Source of the DNA: Bombus terrestris
Lineage: Eukaryota; Arthropoda; Insecta; Hymenoptera; Apidae
Length of the DNA: 64,000 nt
Assembly (NCBI RefSeq): GCF_910591885.1
Contig: NC_063273.1
Location: 13,546,501-13,610,500, forward strand
Reading direction: 5' to 3'
Under the pieces are notes generated by a model. The model was not told where the DNA came from. It saw only the letters and a list, made by a program, of their open reading frames with translations, and searched no databases. The position numbers were made by a program, and so were the translations under genes. Positions 59,601 to 64,000 of this stretch are shown here, piece after piece (position 1 is the stretch's first letter; every line of letters begins with the position of its first letter).

Positions 59601-59910
59601 CGATATACAAAATATAGTGATCCAATATAACGTTATAAGTTATAACGTTATAAGTTATAACGTTATACATCATATAGTGATCCAATTTAACGTTATACGC
59701 TATAGCGTAATAGTACATAAAGTTAAACGTTGTAACATTATAATACATAACGTTATACGTTGTAACGTAATAATACATAACGTTATACGTTGTAACGTAA
59801 TAGTATATAACGTTTTACGTCATATAGTGATCTAATATAACGTTATACGTTATAACGTGATAGTACATAACGTTATACGTTGTAACGTAATAGTATGTAA
59901 CGTTAAACGT
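55290..59910. repeat. 4621-bp tandem duplication, copy 2
   Basis: I compared every 60-base line with copy 1. The only difference I found is a 3-base patch near 59,653 (AGTATA in copy 1, AAGTTA here). After 59,910 the sequence resumes as in unit 4 after 47,726 (CATCCAATATAACGTCATACG), as expected once the extra copy is removed: 12,184 = 7563 + 4621. Confidence 0.9.
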
Positions 59911-62502
59911 CATATAGTCATCCAATATAACGTCATACGTTCTAACATAATAGTACATAACGTTTCACGTTGTAACGTAATATTATATAACATTACACAT
60001 CATATAGCGATCCAATATAACGTTATACGTAATAACGTAATAGTACATAACGTTATACATTATTACGTAAAAGTACATAACGTTATACGTTGTAGCGTAA
60101 TGGCATATAATGTTACACATCATATAGTGATCCAATATAACGTTATACGTTATAACGTAATAGTACATAGCGTTATACGTTATTACGTAATAGTATTTAA
60201 CGTTACACGTCATATAGTAATTCTAATATAGCGTTATACGTTATAACGTAATACAGGATAACGTTATACGTTGTAACGTAATAGTATATAACGTTTTACG
60301 GCATATAGTGATCCTATATAACGTTATTCGATGTAACGTAATAGTATGTAACGTTATACGTTATAACGTAATACTACATAACGTTATACGTTGTAACGTA
60401 ATAGTATATTACCTTATACATCATATAGTGAACCAATATATCGTTATACGTTATAACGTAATAGTACATAACGTTATACGTTATAACGTAATAGTACATA
60501 ACGTTATACGTTGTAACGTAATAATACATAACGTTATACGTTGTAACGTAATAGTACATAACGTTATACGTTATTACGTAATAGTATTTAACGTTATACG
60601 TCATATAGTGATCCAATATAGCGTTATACGTTATAACGTAATACTACATAACGTTATACGTTGTAACGTCATAGTATATAACGTTTTACGTCATATAGTG
60701 ATCCAATATAACGTTATTCGATGTAACGTAATAGTATGTAACGTTATACTTCAAATAGTGATCCAATATAATATTATACGTAATAACGTAATAGTACATA
60801 ACGTTATACGTTGTAATGTAATAATACATAACGTTATATGTTGTAACGTAATAGTATATAACGTTTTACTTCATATAGTGATCTAATATAACGTTATACG
60901 TTATAACGTAATAGTACATAACGTTATACGTTGTAACGTAATAGTATGTAACGTTAAACATCATATAGTCATCCAATATAACGTTATACGTTCTAACATA
61001 ATAGTACATAGCGTTTCACGCTGTAACGTAATATTATATAACATTACACATCATATAGTGATCCAATATAACGTTATACGTTACAACGTAATAGTACATA
61101 ACGCTATACATTATAACGTAATAGCACATAACGTTATACGTTGTAAAGTAATAGTATTTAACGTTACACATCATATAGTGATCCAATATAACGTTATACG
61201 TTATAGCGTAATAGTACATAACGTTATACGTTATTACGTAATAGTATTCAACGTTATACGTCATATAGTGATCCAATATAGCGTTATACGTTATAACGTA
61301 ATACTACATAACGTTATACGTTGTAACGTAATAGTATATAACGTTTTACGTCATATAGTGATCCAATAAAACGTTATTCGATGTAACGTAATAGTATGTA
61401 ACGTTATACGTTATAACGTAATACTACATAACGTTATACGTTGAAACGTAATAGTATATAACCTTATACATCATATAGTAAACCAAAATATCGTTATACG
61501 TTATAACGTAATGGTACATAACGTTATACGTTACAACGTAATAGTACATAACGCTATACATTATAACGTAATAGCACATAACGTTATACGTTGTAAAGTA
61601 ATAGTATTTAACGTTACACATCATATAGTGATCCAATATAACGTTATACGTTATAACGTAATAGTACATAACGTTATACGTTATTACGTAATAGTATTTA
61701 ACGTTATACGTCATATAGTGATCCAATATAGCGTTATACGTTATAACGTAATACTACATAACGTTATACGTTGTAACGTAATAGTATATAACGTTACACA
61801 TCATATAGTGATCCAATATAACGTTATACATTATAACATAATAGTACATAACGTTTCACGTTGTAATGTAATATTATATAACATTACACATCATATAGCG
61901 ATCCAATATAACGTAATACGTTATAACGTAATAGTACATAACGTTATACATTATAGCGTAATAGTACATAACGTTATACGTTATAACGTAATAGTACATA
62001 ACGTTATACGTTGTAACGTAATAGTATATAACGTTTTACGTCATATAGTGGTCCAATAAAACGTTATTCGATGTAAGGTAATAGTATGTCACGTTATAGT
62101 TCAAATAGTGATCCAGTATAATATTATACGTAATAACGTAATAGTACATAACGTTATACGTTGTAACGTAATAGTACATAACGTTATACATTATAACGTA
62201 ATAGCACATAACGTTATACGTTGTAAAGTAATAGTATTTAACGTTACACATCATATAGTGATCCAATATAATGTTATACGTTATAAAGTAATAGTACATA
62301 ACGTTATACATTATAACGTAATAGCACATAACGTTATACGTTGTAAAGTAATAGTATTTAACGTTACACATCATATAGTGATCCAATATAACGTTATACG
62401 TTATAACGTAATAGTACATAACGTTATACGTTATTACGTAATAGTACATAACGTTATACGTTATTACGTAATAGTATTTAACGTTATACGTCATATAGTG
62501 AT
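56651..62502. repeat. Higher-order unit 7 (5852 bp)
   Basis: The length is 195 x 30 + 2 and equals unit 2 minus the 810-bp block, or unit 4 plus its missing 660 bp. It contains the G marker (56,984), the E dimer (59,684), the CAGG marker (60,222) and the full 60.3-62.5 kb tail, which pairs with 38.4-40.6 kb at offset 21,907. A private 3-base patch at about 59,653 repeats the neighbouring GTTATAAGTTATAAC. Confidence 0.8.
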
Positions 62503-64000
62503 TCTAATATAGCGTTATACGTTATAACGTAATAGAGGATAACGTTATACGTTGTAACGTAATAGTATATAACCTTATACATCATATAGTGAACCAATAT
62601 ATCGTTATACGTTATAACGTAATAGTACATAACGTTATACGTTATATCGTAATAGTACATAACGTTATACGTTGTAACGTAATGATACATAACGTTATAC
62701 GTTGTAACGTAATAGTATATAACGTTTTACGTCATATAGTGGTCCAATAAAACGTTATTCGATGTAATGTAATAGTATGTAACGTTATACATCATATAGT
62801 TATCCAATATAATGTTATACGTTGTAACATAATAGATCATAACTTTATACGTTATCACGTAATACTATATAACGTTATACGTTGTAACGTAATAATACAT
62901 AACGTTATACGTTGTAACGTAATAGTATATAACGTTTTACGTCATATAGTGATCTAGTATAACGTTATACGTTATAACGTAATAGTACATAACGTTATAC
63001 GTTGTAACGTAATAGTATGTGACGTTATACATCATATAGTGATCCAATATAACGTTATACGTTATAACGTAATAGTATATAACGTTATACATCATATAGT
63101 GATCCAATTTAACGTTATACGTTATAACGTAATAGTACATAACGTTATACGTTGTAACTTAATAGTATGTAACCTTATACATCATATAGTGAACCAATAT
63201 ATCGTTATACGTTATAACGTAATAGTGCATAACGTTATACGTTATAACGTAATAGTACATAACGTTATACGTTGTAACGTAATAATACATAACGTTATAC
63301 GTTGTAACTTAATAGTATGTAACCTTATACATCATATAGTGAACCAATATATCGTTATACGTTATAACGTAATAGTGCATAACGTTATACGTTATAACGT
63401 AATAGTGCATAACGTTATATGTTATAACGTAATAGTGAATAATGTTATACGTTGTAACGCAATAATACATAACGTTATACGTTGTAACGTAATAGTATTT
63501 AACGTTACACATCATATAGTGATCCAATATAACGTTATACGTTATAACGTAATAGTACATAACGTTATACGTTGTAACGTAATAGTACATAACGTTATAC
63601 ATTATAACGTAATAGCACATAACGTTATACGTTGTAAAGTAATAGTATTTAACGTTATACATCATATAGTGATCCAATATAACGTTATACTTTCCAACAT
63701 AATAGTACATAACGTTTCACGTTGTAACGTAATAGTATTTAACGTTACACATCATATAGTGATCCAATATAACGTTATACGTTATAACGTAATAGTACAT
63801 AACGTTATACGTTATTACGTAATAGTATTTAACGTTATACGTCATATAGTGATCCAATATAGCGTTATAAGTTATAACGTAATACTACATAACGTTATAC
63901 GTTGTAACGTCATAGTATATAACGTTTTACGTCATATAGTGATCCAATATAACGTTATTCGATGTAACGTGATAGTATGTAACGTTGTACTTCAAATAGT
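62503..64000. repeat. Higher-order unit 8, cut by the window edge
   Basis: It starts at the GAGG marker at 62,503, carries the G marker at 62,836, and follows unit 5 at offset 12,844 (50,195 pairs with 63,039), including the shared GTGAATAATG at 63,435. It stops in mid-monomer at the edge of the window. Confidence 0.8.

Larger units (their letters stand above)
1..64000. repeat. 30-bp satellite DNA array filling the entire window
   Basis: Every line reads as head-to-tail copies, in one orientation, of a 30-bp monomer, roughly 2,133 of them. The commonest form is the pair of 15-bp halves CATAACGTTATACGT and TGTAACGTAATAGTA (clean example at 153-182). It is about 30% GC and carries three ACGT tetramers per monomer. 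Variant monomers differ by a few substitutions. No stretch departs from the repeat, so there is no room for a conventional gene, RNA gene, transposon or origin, and none was found on either strand. Arrays of this length with multi-level periodicity are typical of eukaryotic heterochromatin such as centromeres, pericentromeres or subtelomeres. Which of these applies, and which organism, cannot be read from the sequence. Both window edges lie inside the array, so its true length is unknown. Confidence 0.98.

Noticed and set aside
1..64000. CRISPR array
   Set aside because: There are no unique spacers between repeats; adjacent units are all variants of the same 30-mer.
1..64000. Replication-origin iterons or a bacterial/plasmid repeat region
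   Set aside because: Thousands of copies with multi-kilobase higher-order structure and no flanking gene are outside the scale of iteron arrays; AT-richness alone does not support an origin.
1..64000. Telomeric repeat array
   Set aside because: No TTAGGG-, TTTAGGG- or TTAGG-like tandem repeat occurs; the monomer is 30 bp and lacks G-runs.

Overview
The whole 64 kb is one uninterrupted tandem-repeat (satellite) array. I find no protein-coding gene, RNA gene, transposon, CRISPR array, origin or unique-sequence island. The basic unit is a 30-bp, AT-rich (about 30% GC), CpG-rich monomer, about 2,133 copies end to end. Each monomer is a diverged pair of 15-bp halves, typified by CATAACGTTATACGT and TGTAACGTAATAGTA. 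In a minority of monomers the second half is replaced by a diverged version, CATATAGTGATCCAA. An array of this size and hierarchy points to a eukaryotic chromosome (centromeric, pericentromeric, subtelomeric or B-chromosome heterochromatin). Nothing in the window identifies the species, and no telomere-type repeat is visible.

Layout. (1) About 1-16.3 kb is a 'left' repeat population, marked by the variants GAACCGATATATCG and TAACTTAATAGATCATAAC. (2) About 14.8-20.5 kb is a 2.8-2.9 kb tandem duplication that straddles, and so duplicates, the boundary between the two populations. (3) About 19.1-64 kb is a 'right' population marked by GAACCAATATATCG. From 27,122 onward it is organised into very long higher-order repeat (HOR) units. 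Each starts at a marker monomer that carries one extra base (31 bp instead of 30).

The HOR units are 6812, 6662, 3871, 5192, 2371, 4621 and 5852 bp, plus a partial unit at the right edge. Most of these sizes follow arithmetically from the 6662-bp unit (222 monomers plus two 1-bp insertions) by a few in-register deletions (810, 660, 2581, 270 and 30 bp), a 90-bp duplication, and re-joining. The youngest event I can see is a 4621-bp tandem duplication (50,669-55,289 and 55,290-59,910). Reading its two copies line by line I found a single 3-base difference.

The 30-bp register is almost perfect. Only 17 one-base insertions (two inherited marker types) and 2 one-base deletions (one inherited event) are seen, and their net +15 exactly matches the phase difference between the two ends of the window. 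Because 30 is a multiple of 3, this also produces long stop-free frames on both strands (up to 740 codons). These are a by-product of the repeat, not genes. The most notable biology is the giant, actively reshuffled HOR structure, the dense short dyad symmetries in every monomer, and the strong CpG excess in an AT-rich repeat.
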